Notes under the pieces: generated by a model
The model's input: the letters and a program-made list of their open reading frames with translations, nothing else
What the model was told of the DNA's origin: nothing
Databases searched by the model: none
In this document: positions 53,724 through 62,724 of the stretch, piece after piece
Numbering within the stretch: the stretch's first letter is position 1
Layout of the letters: every line of letters starts with the position of its first letter
Position numbers and translations under genes: made by a program
Origin: Chloroflexota bacterium
GTDB lineage: Bacteria > Chloroflexota > UBA6077 > CF-72
Assembly (NCBI GenBank): GCA_019247515.1
Contig: JAFAOS010000504.1
Location: forward strand, 1-64,000
DNA: 64,000 bases
Direction of reading: 5' to 3'

Positions 53724-54493
53724 TGCCATCCATTCAGAGTGTGAGAAGGCCGATCGTCGCCGGCAACTGGAAGATGAACAACACGATTGCCGAAAGCCTG
53801 GCACTGGTGGATGCGATGCTGCCCCGCCTGCAGTCGTTCAAGGGCGTCGAACGAGTGGTGTGTCCGCCGTTCACGTCCTTGCCCGCGATTTCGGCCCGGC
53901 TGCGCGAGACGGACATCCTGGTGGGGGCGCAGAACGTGTACGCGGAGCCCAGGGGCGCCTTCACCGGCGAAATCTCGGCGACGATGCTCGAAGGCCTGGT
54001 GAGCTACGTCATCGTCGGTCATTCCGAGCGCCGCCAGTACTTCGGCGAAGACGACGCGCTGGTCAATCGCAAGGTCAAGGCCGCGCTGGGCAGCGGCCTG
54101 GCGCCAATCGTGTGCGTGGGCGAAACCCTGGCCCAGAACGAGCAGGGCGAGACGGAGGCGGTCGTGTCGCGTCAGGTGCGCGGCGCCCTCGACGGGGTGG
54201 AGCACCGTTCGGGCATCGTGGTCGCCTACGAGCCGATCTGGGCCATCGGCACCGGTCGAGCCGCCACGCCGGAGGGCGCCAATGCGACCATCGGCGTGAT
54301 CCGTCGCACGGTCGGGGAGGTGGCGGGCTCAGCGGTGGCCGACGGGCTGCAGATTCAGTACGGCGGCAGCGTGACGCCGGACAACTTCGCGGCGTTCATC
54401 GCCCAGCCGGATATCGACGGCGCCCTGGTCGGCGGCGCCAGCTTGCGGGCCGACCAGTTTCTGGAGATCGTGCGCCTGGCCGCGATCGCCTGA
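53723..54493 (+). CDS. tpiA: triosephosphate isomerase
   Basis: A 256-residue TIM barrel that interconverts dihydroxyacetone phosphate and glyceraldehyde 3-phosphate. Substrate Lys and Asn are in VAGNWKMNNT, the electrophilic His in IVGHSERRQYF (about 98), the base Glu in VVAYEPIWAIGTG (about 170), and the phosphate loops in QIQYGGSVTPDN and GALVGGASLRA. The ATG overlaps the pgk stop. A 118-nt gap with imperfect GC-rich dyads (around 54545-54565) separates it from dprA; no clear terminator was seen. Confidence 0.97.
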   Translation: MPSIQSVRRPIVAGNWKMNNTIAESLALVDAMLPRLQSFKGVERVVCPPFTSLPAISARLRETDILVGAQNVYAEPRGAFTGEISATMLEGLVSYVIVGHSERRQYFGEDDALVNRKVKAALGSGLAPIVCVGETLAQNEQGETEAVVSRQVRGALDGVEHRSGIVVAYEPIWAIGTGRAATPEGANATIGVIRRTVGEVAGSAVADGLQIQYGGSVTPDNFAAFIAQPDIDGALVGGASLRADQFLEIVRLAAIA

Positions 54494-54611
54494 GCCCCTA
54501 GCACACGCGGCGTCACACCGCGGCGATTTTCCTCGCTGTTCGCACGCGGCCGACGGCCGTGGCGATAAACAGCGCTGGTGTGACGCCCGATGCTGCACAT
54601 TCGCGCCCGAG

Positions 54612-55709
54612 ATGGACGAGCGCGCCTACTGGATCGTTCTCAACACCGCTGCTGGCATCGGCCCCATCCGTTTCCAGCGGCTCCTGGCGGTGTGCGGCAG
54701 TGCCCAGGCTGCCTGGGAGGCGCCGGACATCGAGCTGGCCGCCGCCGGGCTCGAACGCCGCACCATCGACTCCCTGCGCACGCTGCGCCAGCGCACCACC
54801 CCCGAGGCCATCCTGGACAAGCTGACCCAGCTGCATGTCACGCCGCTGACCCTGCTCGACGACGAGTACCCGCTCAACCTGCGCCAGGTTGCCGATCCGC
54901 CGCCGGTGCTTTTCACGCGCGGCCGCCTCGTGCCGTCCGACACGTCCGCGGTGGCGCTGGTCGGCACGCGGCGGGCGACCGGCTATGGCAATGCCGTGGC
55001 ATACCACCTCACGCGCGACCTGGCCAGCGCTGGCGTCACGCTGGTCAGCGGGCTGGCCAAAGGCATCGACACCGCCGTGCACGACGCCGCCATCCGCTGT
55101 GGCGGGCGCACGATCGCCGTGCTCGGCAATGGCCTCGACCAGGTCTATCCTGCCGAAAACGCGCCGCTGGCGCGCAAGATCCTGGATTGCCACGCCGGCG
55201 CGCTCGTGTCCGAATTCGCGCCGGGCATTCCGCCCGATGCGGTCAACTTCCCGCGCCGCAATCGCATTATTTCGGGGCTGTCGCTGGTCACGGTCATCCT
55301 CGAAGCCGGCGAGCGGAGCGGCGCGCTCATCACCGCCGACTTTGCTCTCGAGCAGGGGCGCGACGTGCTGGCGGTGCCTGGCAGCATCTTCAGTCCGACC
55401 TGCGCCGGCACCCACCAGTTGCTCAAGCAGGGCGCCACACCCGTGACGACCGCGAACGACATCCTCGACGTCCTCGAGTTGAGCGCCCTGCGTGGCACGC
55501 CCGCGGACACGGCTGTGGCATGCGACATGCCTGCCCTGGCCCAGGATGAGACCACGGTCTTGCACGCGCTCAGCCCCGAACCGCGTCACATTGATGCCCT
55601 CGCCCGCGATCTGACTATGCGGCCGGGTGAGGTTTCGGCGACACTGGCCGTGCTGGAATTGAAAGGATTGGCTCGCCAGGTCGGTTCAATGTTGTATACC
55701 CGGGCCTGA
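54612..55709 (+). CDS. dprA: DNA-processing protein DprA (Smf)
   Basis: A 365-residue protein that loads RecA on incoming single-stranded DNA during natural transformation. A helical SAM-like start (WIVLNTAAGIGPIRFQRLLA) precedes the Rossmann-like core: VALVGTRRATGYG, LVSGLAKGIDTAVHDAAI, NFPRRNRIISGLS and VILEAGERSGALITADFAL (about 110-270). A C-terminal winged-helix (LSPEPRHIDALARDLTMRPG, about 300-365) completes it. All core motifs are intact. With comM elsewhere in the window, it hints at transformation capacity, but both proteins also occur in non-competent bacteria. Confidence 0.96.
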   Translation: MDERAYWIVLNTAAGIGPIRFQRLLAVCGSAQAAWEAPDIELAAAGLERRTIDSLRTLRQRTTPEAILDKLTQLHVTPLTLLDDEYPLNLRQVADPPPVLFTRGRLVPSDTSAVALVGTRRATGYGNAVAYHLTRDLASAGVTLVSGLAKGIDTAVHDAAIRCGGRTIAVLGNGLDQVYPAENAPLARKILDCHAGALVSEFAPGIPPDAVNFPRRNRIISGLSLVTVILEAGERSGALITADFALEQGRDVLAVPGSIFSPTCAGTHQLLKQGATPVTTANDILDVLELSALRGTPADTAVACDMPALAQDETTVLHALSPEPRHIDALARDLTMRPGEVSATLAVLELKGLARQVGSMLYTRA

Positions 55710-55775
55710 TTGCCTTTGCCGGCGACAGCGAGGGAGTACACTCCGCGGCCCGGACGGGAGAGCACAACTCAAAGA

Positions 55776-58241
55776 ATGCCAAAACAAAACCTGGTGGTGG
55801 TCGAGTCGGCCGCCAAAGCCAGAACCATCGAGAAGTTCCTCGGACGCAATTACACCGTGCGCGCCTGCCTCGGCCACGTCCGCGACCTGCCGACCAGCCG
55901 CCTCGGCGTCGACGTCGAGCATCAGTTCGAACCCAACTACGTCGTACCCAAGGACCGCAAGGACGTCGTCAAACGCCTCAAAGATGAGGCTCGCGGCAAA
56001 ACGTCCGTGCTGCTGGCGACCGACCCGGATCGCGAGGGCGAGGCCATCGCCTGGCACCTGGTCTCCGCCCTGGGCCTGGATGGCGCCCAGCACGACCAGC
56101 AGGTGAGCCGCATCGAGTTCCACGAGGTCACGCGCGGCGCGGTCATGGACGCGCTCAACAACCCGCGCACCATCGACATGCACCGCGTCGACGCCCAGCA
56201 GGCGCGCCGCGTCCTGGATCGACTCATCGGCTATCCCGTCAGCACCTTCCTCGGCCGCAAGATTCGCCGCGGCCTGTCCGCCGGCCGCGTGCAGTCGGTC
56301 GCGGTGCGCATGGTCGTCGATCGCGAGCGCGAGATCCTGGCCTTCGTTCCAGTCGAGTACTGGACGCTGCAGGCCGAGCTCTCGCGCCACCAGAGTACCG
56401 CCAAATTTCTGGCGAACCTGGTCGAGCGTGCCGGGGACAAGATCGACCTCAAGACCGGCGTCGAAGCGCAAACCGTGCAGGCTGACCTGGACGGCGCGCG
56501 TTGGACGGTGGCCGGCGTCCGCGAACGTGAGCAACAGCGCCACCCGGACGCACCGTTCACCACCAGCACCTTGCAGCAGGAAGCCAGCCGCAAGCTGGGC
56601 TTTTCGGCGCGTCGGACGATGGTCGTCGCGCAGCAGTTGTACGAGGGCATCGACATCGGCGGTGAATCCGTGGGCCTGATCACCTACATGCGGACGGACT
56701 CGGTCAACGTGGCCCAGACCGCGCTGGATGAAGCTCGCGAGTACATTCGCACGAAGCTCGAAAAGGGCATGCTGCCCAGTGCGCCGCGTGCTTACCGTAC
56801 GCGCAGCAAGCTCGCGCAGGAAGCCCACGAGGCGATCCGTCCGACCTCGGTCTTCCGCGAGCCCGAAGCGCTGCGGTCTCGGCTCGAAGGCGACCAGTAC
56901 CGCCTGTACGACCTGGTGTGGAAGCGCTTTCTGGCATCCCAGATGGCTTCGGCCGTCTTCGACGTGACGAGCGTGGACGTCGACGCCCAGGGCCCGAGCA
57001 AGCCGATGTACCGCTTCCGGGCCAGCGGGTCGCGCCTGAAGTTCGCCGGCTTCCTGAGCCTGTACCGCGCCGGACGCGACGACGAAGAGCCCAGCGACGA
57101 GGACCGCCAACCCCTGCCGCAGCTGACCGCCGGCGATCTGCTCGACCTGGCGCGGCTCATTCCCGAGCAGCACTTCACCCAACCGCCGCCGCGCTACACC
57201 GAAGCCACGCTGGTGAAAGCGCTCGAGGAACGCGGTATCGGTCGGCCCAGTACCTACGCGCCCATCCTGGGCACGATCCAGGACCGCGGCTACGTCGAGC
57301 GTGACGGTCGACGGCTGAAACCCACCGAGCTGGGCATGACGGTCAACGACGTGCTGGTCCAGCAGTTCGAGGACATCATGGACCCGGACTTCACCGCCAT
57401 CCTCGAAGACAAGCTCGACGAGGTCGCCCAGGGCGAGCGGCGATGGGTTCCCGTCGTGCAGGAGTTCTACGAGCCGCTGACGCGTGACCTGGAACGCGCC
57501 AACACCGAAGTCGAACGCATCAGACCCGCCGAGATTCCGACTGACGAGGTCTGCTCCGAAGGGCACCCGATGGTCATCAAGGAGGGCCGCTTCGGTCGCT
57601 TCCTGGCCTGCTCAAAGTATCCGGAGCACAAGGAAACGCGCCCGCTGCCAGAAGAGCTACCCAAAGACGCGCCTGACGAGTTTTGCAGTCACGGCGTGAA
57701 GATGCAGCTGCGCACGGGCCGGTTCGGTCCGTTCTATACGTCGACGCACGACTGCGGCGAGACGAAGCCGTTCGCGCGGCGCGTCGGCGTGCTGTGCCCG
57801 ACCGATGGCGGCGAGATCCTGGAGAAGCGCTCGAAGAAGGGGCGCATTTTCTACGGGTGCGGCAACTGGCCGAACTGTGACTGGGTCTCGTTCAACCGAC
57901 CCCTGCAGGAGCCGTGTCCCGAGTGCGGCGGCCTGCAGGTCGACATGGGGCGCGGGCGCGTGCGGTGCCTGAAACACGAGGGCGAGCCGCCGCGGTTCGC
58001 CGCTCGGCAGAACGGCGCGGCGTCGACCGCCGACGGCAAGGCGAGTCCACGGCGGCGGACGACGGCCTCGGCGCGGACCAACGGCAAGGCCACGCGGTCG
58101 GCGACAAGCGCGCGCACCAACGGCAAGGCCGCCGCGTCGCCGCGATCGTCCGCCAACGGCAAGGCCGCCGCATCCCCACGATCCGCCGCCAACAGCAAAG
58201 CGCCGAGCACGCGCAAGTCGACCTCCACCCGAGCCAGATGA
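55776..58241 (+). CDS. topA: DNA topoisomerase I
   Basis: An 821-residue type IA topoisomerase that relaxes negative supercoils. The TOPRIM domain has LVVVESAAKARTIEKFLG and LLATDPDREGEAIAWHL. The catalytic Tyr304 is in GLITYMRTDSVN. The toroid includes GRPSTYAPILGTIQDRGYVE. Three C-terminal zinc-ribbon-like modules follow; the last (LCPTDGG, YGCGNWPNCDW, PCPECGG) has a full Cys set, while the first two have lost some. The end (about 755-821) is a basic tail with NGKA and SPRS repeats, probably for DNA binding. The start at 55776 was chosen by homology. A TACACT -10 candidate lies at 55735-55740. Confidence 0.97.
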   Translation: MPKQNLVVVESAAKARTIEKFLGRNYTVRACLGHVRDLPTSRLGVDVEHQFEPNYVVPKDRKDVVKRLKDEARGKTSVLLATDPDREGEAIAWHLVSALGLDGAQHDQQVSRIEFHEVTRGAVMDALNNPRTIDMHRVDAQQARRVLDRLIGYPVSTFLGRKIRRGLSAGRVQSVAVRMVVDREREILAFVPVEYWTLQAELSRHQSTAKFLANLVERAGDKIDLKTGVEAQTVQADLDGARWTVAGVREREQQRHPDAPFTTSTLQQEASRKLGFSARRTMVVAQQLYEGIDIGGESVGLITYMRTDSVNVAQTALDEAREYIRTKLEKGMLPSAPRAYRTRSKLAQEAHEAIRPTSVFREPEALRSRLEGDQYRLYDLVWKRFLASQMASAVFDVTSVDVDAQGPSKPMYRFRASGSRLKFAGFLSLYRAGRDDEEPSDEDRQPLPQLTAGDLLDLARLIPEQHFTQPPPRYTEATLVKALEERGIGRPSTYAPILGTIQDRGYVERDGRRLKPTELGMTVNDVLVQQFEDIMDPDFTAILEDKLDEVAQGERRWVPVVQEFYEPLTRDLERANTEVERIRPAEIPTDEVCSEGHPMVIKEGRFGRFLACSKYPEHKETRPLPEELPKDAPDEFCSHGVKMQLRTGRFGPFYTSTHDCGETKPFARRVGVLCPTDGGEILEKRSKKGRIFYGCGNWPNCDWVSFNRPLQEPCPECGGLQVDMGRGRVRCLKHEGEPPRFAARQNGAASTADGKASPRRRTTASARTNGKATRSATSARTNGKAAASPRSSANGKAAASPRSAANSKAPSTRKSTSTRAR

Positions 58242-59398
58242 GCCATCCCATGCGCCTCGAGCGCCTCCGCGCGGGTCTCGACTCCCGCCATCTCGACGGA
58301 CTGCTCGTCTCGCAGCCCGAGTCCCGCTACTACCTCAGCGGCTACGCCGGCCACGACCTCCCGCCGCGTGATTCCGCCGGCTACCTGCTGATCACGCGAG
58401 ACGCGGCCATGCTGCTGACCGATCCACGCACCACCGAGCAAGCCGAGCGTGAGTCGCCCGACTTCGAGGTCCTGACCTATACCTCCGGCAACCGCGGTCC
58501 GGCCATGGTCGCCGAGCAGGCCGCGAAGCTGGGTCTCCGGCGCCTAGGCTTCGAGTCGATCCACCTGCCGCATGCCGTCTGGACCGAGCTTCTGGCGCAT
58601 GTGCCCGCCTCGGTCGAGCTGGTACCCGAGCGGCGGCTCGTCGACGACCTGCGCGTCGTCAAGGACGCCCAGGAGCTCGATCAGCTCCAGGACGCCATCG
58701 ACGTCCTCGACCGCTGCCTCGCGGATGTCCTGGCTCGCGTTGAGCCCGGTCTGACCGAGAAGCAGGTCGCCCGCATGGTCGAGCTGTACCTGATCGAGCA
58801 TGCCGACGGCCCGAGCTTCCCGTCGATTGTGGCGAGCGGTCCAAATGCCAGCGTGCCGCACGCGGTGCCCTCGGACCGCCGCGTCCGGGAGGGCGAGCTG
58901 GTCAAAATCGACATTGGCGCGCGCGCCAGCGGCTACGTCTCGGACATGACCCGCACCGTTTGCCTGGGCCAGCCTGCTGACGCGCGCCTGCCCGAGATCT
59001 ACGCCATCGTCCTGGAGGCGCAGGAACACTGCGAGAAGCAGGTGCGCCCCGGTATGACTGGCCGTGAAGCCGACGCCATGGCGCGTGACGTCATCGTCCG
59101 CGCCGGCTACGGCAACGACTTTCTCCACGGCCTGGGCCATGGCATTGGCCTGGAAGTTCACGAACGACCATCGCTGTCTCAGACCCGCGGCGACGAGGTG
59201 CTTCAACCTGGCATGGTCTTTTCGGTCGAGCCAGGCATCTATCTGCCCGGCTGGGGCGGCGTCCGCATCGAGGACCTGGTCGTGCTCGAAGCCGAGGGCG
59301 CCCGCGTCCTGTGCCAGTCGCCCAAAGACCTGGTCCACCAGCCCGCTTCAGCAAGCGCGAAGTCCACCCCCGTGGGGTCCGTACCCTCACAGCACTAA
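58238..59398 (+). CDS. M24 metallopeptidase (Xaa-Pro aminopeptidase/dipeptidase type)
   Basis: A 386-residue two-domain aminopeptidase. The N-terminal creatinase-like domain (about 1-130) starts MRLERLRAGLDSRHLDGLLV. The pita-bread catalytic domain has the metal ligands Asp in VKIDIGARASGYVSDMTRT (two Asp), His in GLGHGIGLEVHE, and Glu in FSVEPGIYLPGWGGVRIEDL (two Glu). The ATG at 58238 overlaps the topA stop (ATGA); a second ATG at 58250 is a possible alternative. PepP/PepQ-type cleavage of X-Pro bonds is expected. Such genes commonly precede efp, as here. Confidence 0.93.
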   Translation: MSHPMRLERLRAGLDSRHLDGLLVSQPESRYYLSGYAGHDLPPRDSAGYLLITRDAAMLLTDPRTTEQAERESPDFEVLTYTSGNRGPAMVAEQAAKLGLRRLGFESIHLPHAVWTELLAHVPASVELVPERRLVDDLRVVKDAQELDQLQDAIDVLDRCLADVLARVEPGLTEKQVARMVELYLIEHADGPSFPSIVASGPNASVPHAVPSDRRVREGELVKIDIGARASGYVSDMTRTVCLGQPADARLPEIYAIVLEAQEHCEKQVRPGMTGREADAMARDVIVRAGYGNDFLHGLGHGIGLEVHERPSLSQTRGDEVLQPGMVFSVEPGIYLPGWGGVRIEDLVVLEAEGARVLCQSPKDLVHQPASASAKSTPVGSVPSQH

Positions 59399-59421
59399 CC
59401 TCCCGGAGGCACAATAGGCCA

Positions 59422-59979
59422 GTGATTTCGACTAGCGATCTCAAACGTGGAGCGATGATGGAGCTCGACGGACAGATCGTCCAGGTTCTCTCTTACGAGC
59501 ACCAGAAGATCGGCCGGGGCAGCGCCCAGGTGCGCATGAAGGTCAAAAATATCCGCACCGGCGCCATCTTCGACACGACCGCCCAGGCCGGCAGCAAGTG
59601 GCCGCGCATTCGCCTCGAGCAGCGGCACGTCCAGTACCTGTACACCGAAAACGACCTGCACTACTTCATGGATCAGGACACCTACGAGCAGTTCCCCCTG
59701 TCGCCAGCCCAGCTGGGTGACGCGGTGAACTACCTGAAAGATGGCATGGAGCTCGACGTCCTGATGTACGACGAAGAGCCGGTCGGCGTGGACATGCCCC
59801 TGAACGTCGTCCTGGAAGTGTCCCAGACCGAGCCTGGTTTCAAAGGCGACACCGCCACCGGCGGCAACAAGCCCGCGGTGCTCGAAACGGGGATGACCAT
59901 CAACGTTCCGCTGTTCGTCAGCACCGGCGACAAGATCAGAGTCGACACCCGCGACGGAACCTACGTCGAACGCGTCTAG
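59422..59979 (+). CDS. efp: translation elongation factor P
   Basis: A 185-residue EF-P, which rescues ribosomes stalled on polyproline. The GTG start is preceded by CCCGGAGG (about 13 nt). Domain I has ISTSDLKRGAMMELDGQIVQ; domains II and III follow with the family end GDKIRVDTRDGTYVERV. The tip loop reads EHQKIGRGSAQVRMKVKN, so the modified position is Arg32 in place of the Lys of the PGKG loop. That resembles the Arg32 of EarP-rhamnosylated EF-Ps. No earP-like gene is in the window. Confidence 0.96.
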   Translation: MISTSDLKRGAMMELDGQIVQVLSYEHQKIGRGSAQVRMKVKNIRTGAIFDTTAQAGSKWPRIRLEQRHVQYLYTENDLHYFMDQDTYEQFPLSPAQLGDAVNYLKDGMELDVLMYDEEPVGVDMPLNVVLEVSQTEPGFKGDTATGGNKPAVLETGMTINVPLFVSTGDKIRVDTRDGTYVERV

Positions 59980-60005
59980 CCTGTCCTGCTCCGCGGAGCG
60001 TAGCG

Positions 60006-61151
60006 ATGGCGCGTGAACCTCTCCTGCGCTTCGCGCCCTTCCAGCATTCCACGCACGTCTTTTCCGTCGGCGAGCTCGCCAGCCACATCGCCGGCGTGCT
60101 CGCCGATGACCCCCTGCTCCAGGACGTCTGGCTGCGCGGCGAGGTCACCAACGTCAGCCGCTCGCCCGCCGGCCACTACTACTTCTCGCTGAAGGACGAC
60201 CAGTCGCAGCTGCGGGCGGTCCTGTTCCGCGGCAGCGCCTTCAACTCCCCGGTCATGCCCGCCAACGGCCTGGCGCTGGTCGCCCACGGAGAGATCCACG
60301 TCTACGAGCGCAACACCACCTGCGAGCTCGTCGCCGACCTGCTGTTCCCCGAGGGCGTTGGTCTGGCTCAGATGCACAGCGAGCGCGTCTATCGCCAACT
60401 GGAAGCCGAGGGCCTGTTCAGCACCAGCCGCAAGCGCGCGATTCCGCGCCTGCCGAAACGCATCGGCGTCGTCTCGTCCGAGCGCGGCGCCGTGATCCAC
60501 GACCTGCTGAGCGTGCTCGAGCGACGCTATCCGCTCGCTGAAGTCATCTTTGTGCCGGCGCCGGTCCAGGGTCCAGGCGCGGCGGCGGCCATGGCCCGCG
60601 CCGTCGGACGGCTCGGCCACTGGACGCGCGAGGGCAGCGGCATCGACGTCCTGGTCGTCGCCCGCGGCGGTGGCTCCAATGACGATCTCGCCGCCTTCGA
60701 CGACGAGGGCCTCGCCCGAGCGATCTTTGCCAGCCCCGTCCCGGTCGTTTCTGCAGTCGGGCACGAGACGAACCTGACGCTGGCCGACCTGGTTGCCGAC
60801 CTGCGCGCACCCACGCCGTCGGCCGCCGCCGAGCTCCTGGCGCCGGATATCGCCACACTACGCCGAGACATCGCCGCGTACCGACGGCGCGCCGCCCAGG
60901 CGATCGACCAGCAATTCGTCCAGCGTCGGCGGGCGGTGGACCAGTTGGCGCGTCGGCTGCGCGCCCTCGGCCCGATGGCGACCCTGTCGCGCGGCTACGC
61001 CATTGTCGAAGCCGATGGCCATGTCCTGCACGAGGCGGCAAGCATCGCGCCTGGCGATCAGCTGCGCATCCGGTTGCACCGCGGCCAACTGACCAGTAGG
61101 GTGGAGACCGTTGAGCCCGAACCGCCAGACACCCGAGACCCTCAGCTTTGA
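60006..61151 (+). CDS. xseA: exodeoxyribonuclease VII large subunit
   Basis: A 381-residue nuclease subunit. The N-terminal OB-fold has HVFSVGELASHIAGVLADDP, LRGEVTNVSRSPAGHYYFSLKDD and VLFRG. The catalytic domain has RIGVVSSERGAVIHDLLSVL, VLVVARGGGSNDDLAAFDDE (about 217-236) and SAVGHETNLTLADLVADLRA with PTPSAAAEL. The coiled-coil part after that is shortened compared with the roughly 450-residue E. coli protein, as is usual in this type. It overlaps xseB by 41 nt. Confidence 0.96.
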   Translation: MAREPLLRFAPFQHSTHVFSVGELASHIAGVLADDPLLQDVWLRGEVTNVSRSPAGHYYFSLKDDQSQLRAVLFRGSAFNSPVMPANGLALVAHGEIHVYERNTTCELVADLLFPEGVGLAQMHSERVYRQLEAEGLFSTSRKRAIPRLPKRIGVVSSERGAVIHDLLSVLERRYPLAEVIFVPAPVQGPGAAAAMARAVGRLGHWTREGSGIDVLVVARGGGSNDDLAAFDDEGLARAIFASPVPVVSAVGHETNLTLADLVADLRAPTPSAAAELLAPDIATLRRDIAAYRRRAAQAIDQQFVQRRRAVDQLARRLRALGPMATLSRGYAIVEADGHVLHEAASIAPGDQLRIRLHRGQLTSRVETVEPEPPDTRDPQL

Positions 61152-61341
61152 GTCGGCGTTCGCCGAGCTCCAGCAGGTTGTCGAGCAGCTCGAAGCCGGC
61201 GGTGTGGACCTGGAACGCGCCGTCCATCTCTTCGACCGCGGCATTGCCCTCGCCCAGACCTGTGAGCGCCTGGTCGGAGACGCCGAGCTGCGCGTCACGC
61301 GCCTGACCGCCGAAACGGCCTCGCCCCTGTCCGACGCATAA
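61111..61341 (+). CDS. xseB: exodeoxyribonuclease VII small subunit
   Basis: A 76-residue helical protein that binds XseA. The family pattern LSFESAFAELQQVVEQLEAG, VDLERAVHLFDRGIALAQTC is clear. Translation appears to begin at a TTG inside the xseA end; other near starts would remove conserved residues. The overlap of 41 nt suggests coupled translation and fixed stoichiometry. Confidence 0.93.
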   Translation: MSPNRQTPETLSFESAFAELQQVVEQLEAGGVDLERAVHLFDRGIALAQTCERLVGDAELRVTRLTAETASPLSDA

Positions 61342-61353
61342 TCCGTCTCGCCT

Positions 61354-61788
61354 GTGGACGCGCTGATCGCCAACGACGTTCTTGGCGCGTGCATCGTGGC
61401 GTGGCTGGTGGCCCAATTCTCGAAGCCCTTGCTCCATTACGCACATACGCGCCGGCTGAACTTCCGCTACCTGGTCACCGCTGGCGGCATGCCGAGCTCC
61501 CACTCCGCGGTCGTCGTCGCTTTGGCCACCCGCGTTGGCGTCGACACCGGGCTGAGCTCAATCCTCTTTGCGCTGTCGGTGGTCTTTGCCGCCGTGGTGA
61601 TGTACGACGCCGCAGGAGTCCGCCGCGCCGTCAGCGTTCAGGCTCGCATCCTGAACCGCATGCTGGCCGAGATGATCGAGGCCCAGCACTTCAACGAGGA
61701 GCGCCTGCGAGAGCTCGTCGGCCACACGCCCTTCGAGGTGTTCGTGGGCGCCCTGATCGGCGCGCTGTCGGCGGTCAGCCTCCGCTAG
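61354..61788 (+). CDS. divergent PAP2-family (DUF212) membrane protein
   Basis: A 144-residue inner-membrane protein with a GTG start and three to four hydrophobic segments. The conserved motif GGMPSSHSAVVVALATRVG (about 44-62) and VMYDAAGVRRAVSVQARILN (about 87-106) identify the family, which is related to PAP2 acid phosphatases. The product ends in a final hydrophobic helix. The substrate is unproven; lipid phosphatase activity is suspected for relatives. It lies 12 nt after xseB and ends the plus-strand housekeeping run. It converges on the WYL regulator with 6 nt between stops. Confidence 0.92.
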   Translation: MDALIANDVLGACIVAWLVAQFSKPLLHYAHTRRLNFRYLVTAGGMPSSHSAVVVALATRVGVDTGLSSILFALSVVFAAVVMYDAAGVRRAVSVQARILNRMLAEMIEAQHFNEERLRELVGHTPFEVFVGALIGALSAVSLR

Positions 61789-61794
61789 CTGCTC

Positions 61795-62478
61795 TCAGCC
61801 GCCGGCCGCCGCCGATACTGCGACGACGTTGTCGAGATCGAACACCATGATGCGATTCCGCTGCCGGCACGTGCCGATCAGGTGCCAGGACTCGCAGTAG
61901 GGGAACAGCACCTCCGGCTGGACGATCGGCTCCTGAATGGCGGACACGGGGTCGCCCGCTGGATAGTGCAGCTTCACATAACTTTTGCGCAGCAGCGCTT
62001 CCGCCAGCGCCGCGAAGATTTCCTGTTGCCGGCCGCCCCGCTCCGACGCGGAGGCGGCCTCGAGCGTCTTGGCCACCAGCGGCCGCAGGTGCAGCGGGAA
62101 CAGAAATGGCAGTTTGGCCATCAGCGCCCGCAGGCGGTCCATCGGCAGGCTCGGGTCGTGCGCGGCGCGGCGCAGCAGCATCAGCAGCAGTTGGGCTTCG
62201 GCGAGGGAGAACTGCGGTCCGGGGCTCGGCGTGTCGATCAGGAAGCGATAGCCCTGGCGCCGCACGAGCGGAAGATTCATCTCCCGACGGATGACGTTCA
62301 GGTCAGCCTGGACCTGGCGTTCGCTCAGCGCGAACTGATTGGCGAGCTCCTTGCGGCTCTTGCCCGGGTTCGAGGCGATGTCCTCCGCCAGTTGCCAGAT
62401 ACGCCGAAATCGCTCGGCCACCAGTCGTTTGTGATCAGCAAACGCCACGCTGAATACGTCATCGTCCTCATGCCGCAT
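61795..62478 (-). CDS. WYL-domain transcriptional regulator
   Basis: A 227-residue regulator. The N-terminal helix-turn-helix (about 15-75) has NPGKSRKELANQFALSERQV. The middle and C-terminal regions match the WYL (PafC-like) fold, with VKLHYPAGDP and the ligand-binding core ESWHLIGTCRQRNRIMVFDL, where WHL replaces WYL. WYL domains sense nucleic-acid or nucleotide ligands in DNA-damage and phage-defence regulation, so its ligand may be similar. It is divergent from the secreted-protein gene, with 246 nt between starts that hold no other gene. Confidence 0.85.
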   Translation of the reverse strand: MRHEDDDVFSVAFADHKRLVAERFRRIWQLAEDIASNPGKSRKELANQFALSERQVQADLNVIRREMNLPLVRRQGYRFLIDTPSPGPQFSLAEAQLLLMLLRRAAHDPSLPMDRLRALMAKLPFLFPLHLRPLVAKTLEAASASERGGRQQEIFAALAEALLRKSYVKLHYPAGDPVSAIQEPIVQPEVLFPYCESWHLIGTCRQRNRIMVFDLDNVVAVSAAAGG

Positions 62479-62712
62479 ATGCGCTCAGCTCAACATAAAG
62501 TAGGCGATCGCGGCACACAGGAGTACCACGGTCACTGGGAATACAAAGAGAAGCAAACCTGCTTTGGAGGGGCCCTTTGTGCGTCACATTTCTGTGTGAC
62601 GTACCCGCTCCGGTTGGGGTCAGCCTCAGTCTAGCAACCGCCTTGTTCGGCTCCGCAATAGGTCACTGGACGGGTTTTCGAGAGTGTGACACTTACCCGC
62701 CGGCGGCATCCT

Positions 62713-62718
62713 TACAAT
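62713..62718 (+). promoter_or_regulatory. -10 element of a probable leaderless promoter
   Basis: TACAAT ends 6 nt before the ATG at 62725, so transcription would start at or next to the A of the start codon. A GTGACA at 62686-62691 resembles a -35 but is 21 nt away. No ribosome binding site precedes the ATG, which supports leaderless translation. Confidence 0.5.
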
Positions 62719-62724
62719 CTCGGA

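Noticed and set aside
55686-57566. 626-residue frame antisense to topA
   Set aside because: topA carries all conserved motifs on the other strand, so this is a codon-bias shadow.
58085-58230. CRISPR-like short repeats
   Set aside because: The units are short in-frame codon repeats of the topA tail with no constant spacer length. No CRISPR array or cas gene was seen in the window.
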